Shown: one piece after another, positions 8,212-16,721 of the stretch
Numbering within the stretch: position 1 is the stretch's first letter
Layout: each line of letters opens with the position of its first letter
Source: AV40 sp963817335
GTDB lineage: Bacteria; Verrucomicrobiota; Verrucomicrobiia; Chthoniobacterales; UBA10450
Direction of reading: 5' to 3'
Length of the DNA: 64,000 nucleotides
Assembly (NCBI GenBank): GCA_963817335.1
Contig: CAWFNX010000005.1
Coordinates: 1,674,001-1,738,000 of the forward strand
Notes under the pieces: generated by a model
The model's database searches: none
What the model saw: the letters and a program-made list of their open reading frames with translations, nothing else
What the model was told of the DNA's origin: nothing
Made by a program: the position numbers and the translations under genes

Positions 8212-9474
8212 ATGACGATTTACGACGACGAAGTTTTCAAAATGGCGTGCGACCAATTTCAGGTCATCGCCGATTACCTCAGTATCGACAAGAACGACCG
8301 TGAACGGTTGATGTATCCGAAACGCTCGGTCGCGGTGACTCTGCCAGTCCATATGGACGACGGCAGTACGAAAACGTTCCAAGGTTACCGCGTTCAACAT
8401 CATTTGACTCTCGGGCCGACCAAGGGCGGCACCCGGTTTGCGCCGTCGCTCTCCATGGGCGAGACCGCCGCGCTCGCGATGTGGATGAGTTGGAAATGCG
8501 CGCTCGCCAATTTGCCGTACGGCGGGGCAAAAGGCGGCGTGACCTGCGACGTGACGAAATTATCCCGCACCGAGCTGGAAGCGGTCTCGCGGCGTTATAT
8601 GCAGGAAATGATTCCGTTCGTCGGGCCGCAAACCGACGTGATGGGACCGGACATGGGAACCAACGAGCAGGTCATGGCGTGGTTCATGGACACCTATTCG
8701 GTTTATCATGGCTACGCCGTAAACGAGATCGTCACCGGAAAACCGGTTTCGATTGGAGGAACGGAAGGTCGTCGTGAATCTACCGGACGCGGCGTCGTTT
8801 ATCTCATCGAGCGCGCGATGAATATCTTGAAGATGGATCCGGAAAAGTGCACCGCGATCGTGCAGGGATTCGGAAACGTTGGGTCGGTCGCCGCGCTCTC
8901 TCTCGCTTACAAAAGCGGGGTCAAGGTTGTCGGAATCAGTGACGCTTACGCCGCCGTTTATAATCCAAAAGGGATCGACGTTGAGGCGGCGGAACAGCAC
9001 GTTTTGAAAAAGGGTAACCTGCGCTCCTTCCACGAAGCTGATCATGTCGATCCGAAAGAACTTTTGACTATGCCGTGCGACATTCTCGCGCCGTGCGCGG
9101 TCGATCGTGTGGTCAATGCCGGAAACGCCGATAAGCTGAAGTGCCGGATCCTGGCCGAAGGCGCAAACGGTCCAACCACGCCCGAAGCGGATCTGCTTTT
9201 GGAGAAACGCTGGGACGAGGTTTTTGTGATCCCGGACATCTTGTGCAACGCCGGCGGCGTGATTGTTTCCTATTTTGAATGGGTCCAGGGCAAACAGGCC
9301 TTCATGTGGTCTGAGACGGAAGTCACCGACAAGCTGTTCCGAATTCTGGAGTATTCTTTCACCCAGGTTATCAAGCGAGCCAAAGCCCACAAGATTGCGC
9401 ACCGGACCGCTGCCATGGCCATCGGCGTCGAAAGGGTAATGAGGGCCAAGAAAATCCGCGGTCTATTCCCGTAA
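8212..9474 (+). CDS. gdhA: Glu/Leu/Phe/Val dehydrogenase (glutamate dehydrogenase)
   Basis: 420 residues, matching the hexameric short-form glutamate dehydrogenases. The substrate-binding GGTRFAP, the catalytic Lys107 in PYGGAKGGV and the nucleotide-binding motif VQGFGNVGS (about residue 220) are visible. It interconverts glutamate and 2-oxoglutarate plus ammonia with NAD(P). The presence of glnD further right suggests conventional nitrogen control in this organism. The ATG at 8212 precedes a typical N-terminus. Confidence 0.92.
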   Translation: MTIYDDEVFKMACDQFQVIADYLSIDKNDRERLMYPKRSVAVTLPVHMDDGSTKTFQGYRVQHHLTLGPTKGGTRFAPSLSMGETAALAMWMSWKCALANLPYGGAKGGVTCDVTKLSRTELEAVSRRYMQEMIPFVGPQTDVMGPDMGTNEQVMAWFMDTYSVYHGYAVNEIVTGKPVSIGGTEGRRESTGRGVVYLIERAMNILKMDPEKCTAIVQGFGNVGSVAALSLAYKSGVKVVGISDAYAAVYNPKGIDVEAAEQHVLKKGNLRSFHEADHVDPKELLTMPCDILAPCAVDRVVNAGNADKLKCRILAEGANGPTTPEADLLLEKRWDEVFVIPDILCNAGGVIVSYFEWVQGKQAFMWSETEVTDKLFRILEYSFTQVIKRAKAHKIAHRTAAMAIGVERVMRAKKIRGLFP

Positions 9475-9497
9475 TAAAGGCGGAAGTACAAAAAGAA

Positions 9498-9527
9498 GCC
9501 GCGCCGCGGAGTTAACCACGGCGCGGC
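9498..9527. terminator. GC-rich hairpin between convergent genes
   Basis: A 12-base-pair stem with one mismatch (arms 9498-9509 and 9516-9527) and the six-base loop AGTTAA stands 24 bases after the gdhA stop and 16 bases before the last gene of the minus-strand peptide operon. There is no T-run, so it may act as a bidirectional stem-type terminator or an mRNA stabiliser. Confidence 0.6.
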
Positions 9528-9543
9528 GCGACTGCCGAGTGGC

Positions 9544-9660
9544 CTAGTTTAGAGACTGCTTGCCGATGCCTTGCACTGCTTTCCCGCCAATGCGGCCGGC
9601 TTTAGGATTTTTCTTCGGCTTCATGTCACGAACTTTGATTTTCTTCTTTGATTTTTTCAT
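9544..9660 (-). CDS. Small basic peptide, paralogue of the adjacent GG-leader precursor
   Basis: 38 residues from ATG 9660. The N-terminal half (MKKSKKKIKVRDMKPKKNPKAG) closely matches the leader of the next gene upstream (MSKSKKKNIKVRDLNPKKDAKGG), so the two are paralogues. The double glycine is displaced (KAGRIGG), leaving a short tail KAVQGIGKQSLN. A longer frame to 9888 exists but runs in the wrong frame through the neighbour and is rejected. It is the last gene of the operon, 79 bases after the preceding stop. I infer a precursor peptide or a decayed one. No activity can be assigned. Confidence 0.6.
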   Translation of the reverse strand: MKKSKKKIKVRDMKPKKNPKAGRIGGKAVQGIGKQSLN

Positions 9661-9739
9661 TGGCTTTTTTGCTCTGGTTGTGTGCTTGGTGTTTTTGGAT
9701 CCGCTCCGAGGGGTGGAACCTCCGGCGCGGACGCTCACA

Positions 9740-9922
9740 TCAACGGTTGCCTTGACCGGTGCCTTGTTGCTTGAGCGTACCCTGCACGGACGAGCCTTGC
9801 ACAGGTGCGCCCTGCACGGGCGAGCCTTGCACGGGTGAGCCCTGTTGCTGGAAGCCGCCTTTGGCGTCTTTCTTCGGGTTGAGGTCACGAACTTTGATGT
9901 TTTTCTTTTTTGATTTCGACAT
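9740..9922 (-). CDS. Putative exported peptide precursor with double-glycine leader and pentapeptide repeats
   Basis: 60 residues. Residues 1-23 form a Lys-rich leader ending in KKDAKGG, a classic double-glycine processing site for C39 peptidases. The remaining 37 residues start with FQQ and contain a pentad repeat (QGSPV, QGSPV, QGAPV, QGSSV, QGTLK) and end QGTGQGNR. At DNA level the repeat is four perfect-length 15-bp units (9781-9840). The start ATG is two bases beyond the stop of the upstream precursor, so translation is probably coupled. The C39 exporter gene lies upstream in the same operon. That the peptide is cut after Gly23 and exported is inference. The core lacks Cys, so it is not a lanthipeptide or thiol-bridged bacteriocin. 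Confidence 0.7.
   Translation of the reverse strand: MSKSKKKNIKVRDLNPKKDAKGGFQQQGSPVQGSPVQGAPVQGSSVQGTLKQQGTGQGNR
9781..9840. repeat. Four tandem 15-bp units inside precursor gene
   Basis: Units 9781-9795, 9796-9810, 9811-9825 and 9826-9840 differ at a few positions (plus-strand consensus CCTGCACGGGCGAGC). They encode the QGSPV-type pentads of the peptide. Their length, a multiple of three, lets copy number change without shifting the frame. Confidence 0.85.
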
Positions 9923-9923
9923 A

Positions 9924-10151
9924 TCAGCTTTCTTGTTTTGGGTTGTTGGTTGTTTTTGTTGTTTGGATTCCGCCAGTGACGCCGAACAGAAATTGACCGC
10001 CGCCAGCGACGTTCTGTTTTGGGATCAGATCATCGAGGCGGATCAATTTTTCCTTTCTACGTTTGGCGGTAGGATGCTTTGGATCTCCGCCCATCGCATT
10101 TTTTTTGTTTTTCGGTGCACTCACTTCGAGCGTCCTATTACCAGCATTCAT
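9924..10151 (-). CDS. Putative exported peptide precursor with double-glycine leader
   Basis: 75 residues from ATG 10151. The segment LIRLDDLIPKQNVAGG (about 36-51) has the hydrophobic-acidic pattern and GG end of a C39-cleaved leader. The predicted core is GQFLFGVTGG followed by a Thr/Asn-rich tail ending KQES. An internal in-frame ATG (residue 20, MGGDPKH) could be the true start. It heads the precursor set and ends two bases before the next precursor. It resembles the other two only in the leader (DL.PK..AGG). The assignment rests on the leader pattern and its operon with a C39 exporter. Confidence 0.65.
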   Translation of the reverse strand: MNAGNRTLEVSAPKNKKNAMGGDPKHPTAKRRKEKLIRLDDLIPKQNVAGGGQFLFGVTGGIQTTKTTNNPKQES

Positions 10152-10281
10152 GCCAACTCAATGGTCCGAGCGGGAGCATTGCGCGCATTTGTGTTGAACA
10201 ACAACAACTTATGCATTGCAGATTTAGTAATCGTGTAAAATCCTCCGCGGCAAGATGGCCTAAGAATGAGGCCACGCCTGT

Positions 10282-11307
10282 TTAATGATGAGTCCGATGG
10301 TTGTTTCGATTTTGCACCGCATTCCGGAGATGGCGGGCGAGGGTGGCTCTCGAAATCCCAAGCAGCTTGGCGGTCCGCCGCTGATTGCGATTAGCCTGCT
10401 CGTAGACAAAATGGACGTGTCGCTTCACCGCACCGGCCAGAGTGAGATCCATGTCCTCGGGTTGTTCATTAACGCTGTCGGGAAGCGATCCCGAAACGTG
10501 GCGGTTCGCTTCGTGATGAGTCGGTTCGAGGTCGGGTGGAAAGATAACGTGCTGGGGAAGAATCACTGGGCCGTCGCAAAATAATGTCATGGTGCGCACG
10601 GTGTGGTTCAGTTCGCGCAGATTACCGCGCCATTCGTGGTGAACAAGTTTCTCCATTGCTTCGGGATGGATGGCGGTGATGGTTTTGCCTTCTTGGACCG
10701 CGGCAATTTTTAACTCGGCCGCGATCAAAGCTGGCAGCTCCTCGAGCCGCTGACGAAGTGGGGGAATGAGTAGGGTTAAACCGTTGAGGCGCTGATAAAG
10801 ATCTTCCCGGAACTTACCCTGCCGGACTCGCTGCTGAAGCGAACAATTCGAGGCGCATAGAATTCGCGCGTTGGATTTGAGCATTCGCTCCGATCCGAGT
10901 CGCTCGAACTCTCCGTACTCAAGCACCCGCAAAATCTTTACTTGGGCGAGCGGGCTCATCTCCGAAATTTCATCGAGAAAAATAGTGCCCCCATCGGCGA
11001 GTTCGAATTTTCCCTTAACGCTTTGTTGCGCGCCGGTGAATGCGCCTTTCTCGTGACCAAAGAGCTGGCTTTCGAGCAGGGTATCGCTCATGGCCGATGC
11101 GTTGAAGGAAATGAACCTCCCCTGGGCGCGGGTTGAAGAATTGTGGATGGCGTGGGCCAGCAGAGTCTTCCCCGTTCCGGTCTCGCCCAAAAGAACGACT
11201 GGAACGTCGGATTTCGCGGCCAAAAGCGCCAGCCGCAAACAACGCGCCATGGCGGCGTTGCCCGTTATCAGGTCCTGAACTTTCAGCCGTGAAAGAGTCT
11301 CGTGCAT
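10282..11307 (-). CDS. Sigma-54 interacting AAA+ transcriptional activator without receiver domain
   Basis: 341 residues. Walker A GETGTGKT is at 41-48, the sigma-54 contact loop GAFTGA at 88-93, and Walker B TIFLDEISE follows. There is a C-terminal Fis-type helix-turn-helix (about 305-335, RRTAKLLGISRATLARHLR). No REC, GAF or PAS domain precedes the AAA+ part, only about 15 residues, so activity is probably set by expression level, a partner protein or oligomerisation. It lies between the HlyD adaptor gene and the precursor genes, so it likely activates this or a related promoter. I found no convincing -24/-12 element in the 130-bp gap before the precursors. It starts 8 bases after the HlyD stop. 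Confidence 0.88.
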   Translation of the reverse strand: MHETLSRLKVQDLITGNAAMARCLRLALLAAKSDVPVVLLGETGTGKTLLAHAIHNSSTRAQGRFISFNASAMSDTLLESQLFGHEKGAFTGAQQSVKGKFELADGGTIFLDEISEMSPLAQVKILRVLEYGEFERLGSERMLKSNARILCASNCSLQQRVRQGKFREDLYQRLNGLTLLIPPLRQRLEELPALIAAELKIAAVQEGKTITAIHPEAMEKLVHHEWRGNLRELNHTVRTMTLFCDGPVILPQHVIFPPDLEPTHHEANRHVSGSLPDSVNEQPEDMDLTLAGAVKRHVHFVYEQANRNQRRTAKLLGISRATLARHLRNAVQNRNNHRTHH

Positions 11308-11315
11308 TGATCAGG

Positions 11316-12503
11316 TCATTGCTTCATGTTCTCACTGAGTTGTCGGATCGGTTCGAACGCGTACTCGATCATCGTTCGTCTGCCGACGATGATATGGGCT
11401 TCGCCCTTCATTCCGACCCGCAACGGCAAAGATTGGCCGTGCCCGACTGGCATGGCGGTCCTTTCGAGCGAGCCCAAGCCCACGAATCGTGCCCCATCAC
11501 TTGAGGTAACAACCGATGGGCTGATCCAATCGAGCTTTCCGGTGACCGCGCCGTAACGCTGATATGGAAATGCTTCGAAGAAATACCGGACCTTTTGCGC
11601 AACAGCGAGTTTGGGAAATCCAGCTTCACCCAGGAGCAAGCGCGCCCGCAGTTCGGTGTTTTGTTGAGCGAGTTGGCAAAGCATCTGACCCTGCTGAATC
11701 ACACTGCCGACGGTTCGCTGGTCGAGCGAAATAACCACGCCGGCGTAAGGGCTGCGCACCGTGAGCAAATTTTGCTGCACGTTTTCCAGATCGCCCTTTA
11801 GGGCAGCGACACGCAGGTTCAGTTTTTGAATCTCCGAGGTTTGTTCGCCCCGCAGCTTGGCGTGCTCGGTTTCCATGCGTTCGCGGTCGAGATCGGTTTG
11901 CTGCAAGGTTCGTTGAGCGACGCTGAAATCCTTTTCGGATCCGGCCAGATCGAGTCGCGCTTTGATCAGATCGATTTCCGAGATCCCGCCTTCCTTGGCT
12001 AATTTCTCCATGCGCGCGAGCAAGTCGCGACTCGTCTTGACGTGGTTCTCCCGGAAATTTACTTCACTCCTGGCTTGATCGATTTCAGCCAACTTAATAT
12101 TGAGCTGAGCTTTGTAAGCAGTGTCGCTTCGTTGCAGACTTTCTTCTTTCGTCCGCAGATCCTCGCTCAATGTTCGCCGTTCTGTATCGAGGGCGTGTAT
12201 TTCATCCGATCGAAGCACAAAGAGCTCGTCGCCTTTGTTCACCGTTTGGCCTTCCGTAACCGAAACCCGGCTAATGATGCCTTGATGTGCCGCTTGAATG
12301 GGATCTGCGCCCGTTGCCGGCACCAAAATGAATGGACAGCGCACCGTCTCGGGCAGTCGCACGACGATGGTAAGCAAGAGAGCGGTGAGGAATGCGCCGA
12401 TTAGAACCCAGGCGGTCCGCCGAATTATCCATGGCGGTGGATCTTGCGGCAACATCTCGGATTCGAGTTCGATGGAACCGCGTTTTGGTGCATTCACGCT
12501 CAT
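11316..12503 (-). CDS. HlyD-family periplasmic adaptor (membrane fusion protein)
   Basis: 395 residues. One transmembrane helix lies near residues 28-48. It is followed by a biotinyl-lipoyl-like half (IQAAHQGIISRVSVTEGQTVNKGDEL), a long coiled-coil hairpin (about 105-225, rich in Glu/Lys/Leu) and the second lipoyl half (TVRSPYAGVVISLDQRTVGSVIQQGQ), ending in a beta-barrel region. The adaptor links an inner-membrane ABC exporter to an outer-membrane channel in type I secretion. It sits directly downstream of the C39 ABC transporter gene (13-base gap). No TolC-like channel gene is in the window, so one must be encoded elsewhere. Confidence 0.92.
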   Translation of the reverse strand: MSVNAPKRGSIELESEMLPQDPPPWIIRRTAWVLIGAFLTALLLTIVVRLPETVRCPFILVPATGADPIQAAHQGIISRVSVTEGQTVNKGDELFVLRSDEIHALDTERRTLSEDLRTKEESLQRSDTAYKAQLNIKLAEIDQARSEVNFRENHVKTSRDLLARMEKLAKEGGISEIDLIKARLDLAGSEKDFSVAQRTLQQTDLDRERMETEHAKLRGEQTSEIQKLNLRVAALKGDLENVQQNLLTVRSPYAGVVISLDQRTVGSVIQQGQMLCQLAQQNTELRARLLLGEAGFPKLAVAQKVRYFFEAFPYQRYGAVTGKLDWISPSVVTSSDGARFVGLGSLERTAMPVGHGQSLPLRVGMKGEAHIIVGRRTMIEYAFEPIRQLSENMKQ

Positions 12504-12516
12504 GGTCGATGGTTCA

Positions 12517-15500
12517 TCAGACGCCCAGTTGCTGGCTGGACAGGTAATAATAAAGCCCGCGCTGATTCATCAGTTCATCGTGGCTTCCGATTTCGGCCAC
12601 GCTTCCTTGTTCCAAAACCACGATCGCATCAGCCTCGCGAATCGTGCTAAGCCGGTGCGCGATGACAATTGTGGTTCGCCCCGCCATCAGGCGACCAAGG
12701 TTGTCCTGAATCGCGCGCTCCGATTCGGCATCGAGCGAGCTGGTGGCTTCGTCGAAAATCAGCACGGGCGGATTGTTATAAATCGCGCGAGCAATCGCGA
12801 TCCGCTGTTTCTGGCCGCCGGACAACGCCAGACCGGACTCGCCGATTTTTGTTTCGTAACCGAGCGGCAGCCGCATGATGAAATCGTGCGCCGCCGCGGC
12901 CTGCGCGGCGGCCAATACCCGATCGACGTCTGGCTCAATATCTCCGAAGGCGATGTTGCGGGCGATCGTGTCGTTGAAGATGTGATTTTCCTGTAACACC
13001 ATCCCAATATGTCGCCGCACATCGCGGTAGTTCAGGGTTCGAAGGTCGATGTTATCGAAGGAGATCATGCCTTCGGTCGGCTCAAGCAGGCCGGCGATTA
13101 GTTTAATTAGAGTTGTTTTTCCCGATCCGCTGCGGCCGGCAAACGCCACCATTTTTCCGGGACTAATGTCGAGATTGATGTCGTGCAGAATGTTGGGCGC
13201 TTCCGGCCCACCGTACTTGAAACAAACTCCACGAAACTGGATTCGACCCTCCAAACTGTGCACGGGCACCAATCGCGATCGATCGTGCCCTTGTTCCGGC
13301 TCTTGCTCAAAGATGTCGTTTAGTCGATTCACCAAAACGGAGGCGAATTGCATGTTGTCCCAGACCCCGAGGGTTCGAAGAATTCCCGAATACGCCATCG
13401 CGGTCAGCGAGCTGAAGGCGACGAACCCGCCAACGCTAAGATGTCCGTAGATTACTTGGGTGGCGCCAACCCAGAGAAAAATCGCGGTCGAGAGCAGACC
13501 GATGCTTTGCAAGACACTGTCGTAAGACATCACGATGAAACTGGCGCGAAACATCTGCTTTGAGACGGAAAGAAACTCGCTCAGCATCGCGTCGCGGAAC
13601 GCGCTTTCGGCCGAGGCGGCTTTTACCGCTTCAATTCCTTTAATCGCGTCGATCTGATGCGAGCTGTACTTGCCCTGACTTTCTTCCACTCCAGCAAACA
13701 ACGGCCTCAACACTTTCACCGAAAAAATCATCAATCCTGCATAGAGCGGAGTGCTGGCGAGAAACGCCAGGGTGAGCAGTGGGCTATAGATCGCCATCAA
13801 GGAAATCGCGCCGAGCAGATAAACGACTGCGAGCAACGCGCCGATGCCTTGTTGCACGGCAAATTGGCGGACTTGTCGCGCTCCATCCAGGCGACGCTGA
13901 ATATCGCCCGTTCGTCGGCTGGTGAAGTAAGTCATCGGCAACGACAGCAGCTTTCGGCTCAGGAAATCGAGCACAGCAGTGTCCAGCCGCACTGCCGCAA
14001 ACGCGAGCAGGTATTCTTGAGCCAGCGTTGATACCTGCACAAAAACAATGGCCGCGAGCATTCCAATCAAAATTGTTCGCAGCAAACCGAGATCATTTTC
14101 GACAATGACTTTGTCGACGACCATTTGAGTGAAGACCGGAAAAATCAGCTGCAAAACGCTGACTGCGAGGGCGAGACCAAGCACTTGGAGTAACACGACC
14201 TTGAACCGCGCAAGAAAAGGAACCAACCAGGCCAATGCCGGTTTGCCTTCCGGCGCCTGGTCGAATGCCGTCGTATAATCAAAGAGCGCGGCGTAACCGG
14301 TCCACTTCGCTTCAAACTCAGTCCGCGAAAGTTTGCGCAGACCGAGAGCGGGATCGGCCACACGGACAAATTCCGGATCGACATCGTAAAGCACGATCCA
14401 GTGATTGCCTTCCCAATGGACAATCGCCGGCAACGGCATCATTGGCAGGTTTCGGAGCGAAATTTTGAGGGCGCGCGCGGCCAATCCAAGTTCGGTAGCT
14501 GCGCGGACGAGCGCTTTCAAACTCGTGCCGTCGGTCGCGGTGTGGCAAAGCTGGCGTATCCGCGCCAGGCTTACCTTGCGACCAAAGTGCCGACAAATCA
14601 TTCCGAGACTCGCCGCGCCACAATCCATCTCATCGATTTGCTGGATGTGCTCGATCTTGCGGATCGGTTTTGTTCGCTTTCGGAAATACCCGTGCTTGTC
14701 TTCGAATAGTTCTTCTTTGTTTTCGCTTTCAACCCCGGCGTCCTCGGCGTCGAGCTCAGTCTTGTCCGCCCGGCGAGTTTCGGCGGGGAGAAGTTCCTCA
14801 GAGAAATCGAGTGGAATGCGAGCTTCGGTTTTCGCCTCGTACATGGCGAGTCGTTCGGCCAATAGTTTGTCGAATTCTGGGAATCGGCTACGCAGTTCGA
14901 GGACCGCTTTCGGCTCGAGTGCTAGCAGCTGGCAATTCGTGAATGCTTCGACTGATGCAGCCCGCGGCGCATTATTTAAGATCGAGAGTTCCCCGAAAAA
15001 ATCGCCCTCGCGATAAAATGCCACGTTGCGTTCGTGTCCATTTCCGTCACCGACGAAAGCACGGGCGCGCCCTTTCTCGATCACGTAGAGCGGGCCGGCC
15101 GCGTCCCCTTCTCGAATGATCAGGTTCCCCTTGGCAAAACCGACCGGAACCAAGTTATCGATCATGCTCCGCAAGGCCGGGGCCGGGAGGCGGCCGAAGT
15201 TGCTGAATTGATAAAGGAAACTCTGCACCGCGCGGTTCCGCCCGATCATTTCGATGTAGTGCCTGAGCTCGGGAGCCTGGGCGACAAGTTGAAGGAAATC
15301 ATTCCGGTCTAAACGCAAGACGTCGACCCCGGTACTGCAACGCACCGTTGCTGCTCGTTTCCCACCTTCTGCCAGCGCGGCTTCGCCAAAACTGTCGCCC
15401 GGCTTCAACACTCCGAGCGGAATTTCCTCGCCGTCCGGTTTGATTTTCACGGCGCGGGCGCGCCCGTGAGTTAGAATGTAAAATGCATCCGCCGCATCGT

Positions 15501-15633
15501 CCTGCCGGACGATGATATCGCCGAAGTCGTAATGTTCTTCCTGCAACAGTGGTTCAAGGGCGGCGAAGTGTTCGTCCGAAAGAAAACGGAAAGCTGATGA
15601 GCGCCGGATGATTCCCGTGTCTGATTTTTTCAT
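12517..15633 (-). CDS. C39-peptidase ABC exporter with two N-terminal cyclic-nucleotide-binding domains
   Basis: 1038 residues. Two cNMP-binding domains come first (about 15-135 and 145-265), each with a phosphate-binding cassette (FGEAALAEGGKRAATV and FGELSILNNAPRAASV). A C39 peptidase follows at about 325-450, with the triad Cys338 (DEMDCGAAS), His411 (EGNHWIVL) and Asp427 (VADPALG). The exporter membrane domain spans about 475-745. The nucleotide-binding domain has GRSGSGKTT, signature LSGGQKQR, Walker B VLIFDEATSSLD and the H-loop IAHRLST. The protein should cleave double-glycine leaders and export the peptide. The cNMP domains imply gating by cAMP, cGMP or another ligand, which is inference. 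Similar fusions are known in cyanobacteria. The start overlaps the upstream gene by four bases (ATGA). Confidence 0.95.
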   Translation of the reverse strand: MKKSDTGIIRRSSAFRFLSDEHFAALEPLLQEEHYDFGDIIVRQDDAADAFYILTHGRARAVKIKPDGEEIPLGVLKPGDSFGEAALAEGGKRAATVRCSTGVDVLRLDRNDFLQLVAQAPELRHYIEMIGRNRAVQSFLYQFSNFGRLPAPALRSMIDNLVPVGFAKGNLIIREGDAAGPLYVIEKGRARAFVGDGNGHERNVAFYREGDFFGELSILNNAPRAASVEAFTNCQLLALEPKAVLELRSRFPEFDKLLAERLAMYEAKTEARIPLDFSEELLPAETRRADKTELDAEDAGVESENKEELFEDKHGYFRKRTKPIRKIEHIQQIDEMDCGAASLGMICRHFGRKVSLARIRQLCHTATDGTSLKALVRAATELGLAARALKISLRNLPMMPLPAIVHWEGNHWIVLYDVDPEFVRVADPALGLRKLSRTEFEAKWTGYAALFDYTTAFDQAPEGKPALAWLVPFLARFKVVLLQVLGLALAVSVLQLIFPVFTQMVVDKVIVENDLGLLRTILIGMLAAIVFVQVSTLAQEYLLAFAAVRLDTAVLDFLSRKLLSLPMTYFTSRRTGDIQRRLDGARQVRQFAVQQGIGALLAVVYLLGAISLMAIYSPLLTLAFLASTPLYAGLMIFSVKVLRPLFAGVEESQGKYSSHQIDAIKGIEAVKAASAESAFRDAMLSEFLSVSKQMFRASFIVMSYDSVLQSIGLLSTAIFLWVGATQVIYGHLSVGGFVAFSSLTAMAYSGILRTLGVWDNMQFASVLVNRLNDIFEQEPEQGHDRSRLVPVHSLEGRIQFRGVCFKYGGPEAPNILHDINLDISPGKMVAFAGRSGSGKTTLIKLIAGLLEPTEGMISFDNIDLRTLNYRDVRRHIGMVLQENHIFNDTIARNIAFGDIEPDVDRVLAAAQAAAAHDFIMRLPLGYETKIGESGLALSGGQKQRIAIARAIYNNPPVLIFDEATSSLDAESERAIQDNLGRLMAGRTTIVIAHRLSTIREADAIVVLEQGSVAEIGSHDELMNQRGLYYYLSSQQLGV

Positions 15634-16721
15634 TCAGTTAAAACCGTAACCAATCGCATTCCCACGTGCTTGCTGGTCAGCGCAGAAAATTGTCGTTCCA
15701 GCAAACGGGCGTCGATCCGCTGTTGAACATTCGGGTCATCCGGCTTCGGCTCCAGCTTTTTGACGATGCGATAGAGCTCAAAGCCATCCGCGTGCGGTAG
15801 CGGGGCGAGAATCTCGCCAGGAGTCGCGCTCCAGAATTTCTGTTTGAATTCCTCTGGCACTTGTTCGTGTAGAAACCTGAGCTCTCGATAAGGATATCGT
15901 CCTTCCGTGGCCACTTCTTTCATCGACATGCCATCTTGCCGAATGCAAAGCATCGCTTCTTTGGCAGCATCGAGCGATTCCAGCTCAACTACTTCGGCTT
16001 CAAATTGAGTCAGTGCCATGCGCATGGTCGCCAGCTGCCTCTGTCTCGCTTCCGGCGTCAGCACTTTTTCGCGCAGCGCTTTGTAGGCCGTTTCCATCGC
16101 CACCATTTTATCCAGCCACTTCCGGTCACGTCCGATTTGTTCGAGCCAGTCGTCCAGATCTGCTTCTGTCACCCTGGCTCGATCGAGAAAAGCCTCTCGC
16201 TCGTTTTTGTTTCTTTGCGGATCGGCGTCGATTTCGCCAGATTCGGCGAGAGCGGCCAATCGCCATGCCAGCCGTGTCGTCAGGCGATCGAGCTCGCCCG
16301 AAAAAATTAGCTCCGCCGCAAAAAGTTGCCGCAGCTCGGGCGAGGCGGAAGCAAAATCTATATTTACGAGTTCAATTTTGTCAGCGATCGATGAGCGCCA
16401 CTGCTGCCTGGCAAAATAATTGGTGAAGTCTTCCAGAGTCAGCGCCCGTGCGGCCAACCACTGTTCCGTTTCCTCCGCAGTAATCAGATCATGTTCATAA
16501 CGGAACGATTCTGCAGCGGCGTCGATGGCGTCGTCATCGAACTCCAAATCCAGCGTCGCGGCTTGCTCGTCCGCTGTGGTGCCCGCCAAAAATCCGGTCC
16601 AAATCGGCTCGAGTTCACCACGAAAAACGGTTGCATCAACAACGTCGCCGACTCTGTAATCGGTCCCTCTGCAGACGCAAACGATGAGCTCGTCGCACGA
16701 GAGTGATTGGGTCTCGCCCAT
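15630..16721 (-). CDS. SurA/PpiC-like peptide maturation protein
   Basis: 363 residues, soluble, without an evident signal peptide or membrane span. The C-terminal third (GRYPYRELRFLHEQVPEEFKQKFWSATPGEILAPLP and the HADGFELYRIVKKLEPKPDD end) follows the pattern of parvulin/SurA-type prolyl isomerases (…GEI..P....GF.L.R). The N-terminal part is mostly helical. Relatives are found next to C39 exporters and called putative peptide maturation proteins. As first gene of the operon it overlaps the exporter gene by 4 bases, so it probably chaperones or presents the precursor peptides. The start ATG 16721 is the first in the frame's family-like part. Confidence 0.75.
   Translation of the reverse strand: MGETQSLSCDELIVCVCRGTDYRVGDVVDATVFRGELEPIWTGFLAGTTADEQAATLDLEFDDDAIDAAAESFRYEHDLITAEETEQWLAARALTLEDFTNYFARQQWRSSIADKIELVNIDFASASPELRQLFAAELIFSGELDRLTTRLAWRLAALAESGEIDADPQRNKNEREAFLDRARVTEADLDDWLEQIGRDRKWLDKMVAMETAYKALREKVLTPEARQRQLATMRMALTQFEAEVVELESLDAAKEAMLCIRQDGMSMKEVATEGRYPYRELRFLHEQVPEEFKQKFWSATPGEILAPLPHADGFELYRIVKKLEPKPDDPNVQQRIDARLLERQFSALTSKHVGMRLVTVLTE

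Noticed and set aside
9781..9840. CRISPR-like repeat
   Set aside because: 15-bp units without spacers lie inside a reading frame and encode pentads.
9661..9888. Longer reading of the last precursor with RPCR/KARPC repeats
   Set aside because: It is the wrong-frame shadow of the pentapeptide repeats in the neighbour gene.
10152..10281. Sigma-54 promoter before the precursor genes
   Set aside because: No GG/GC pair with the right 10-base spacing was found.
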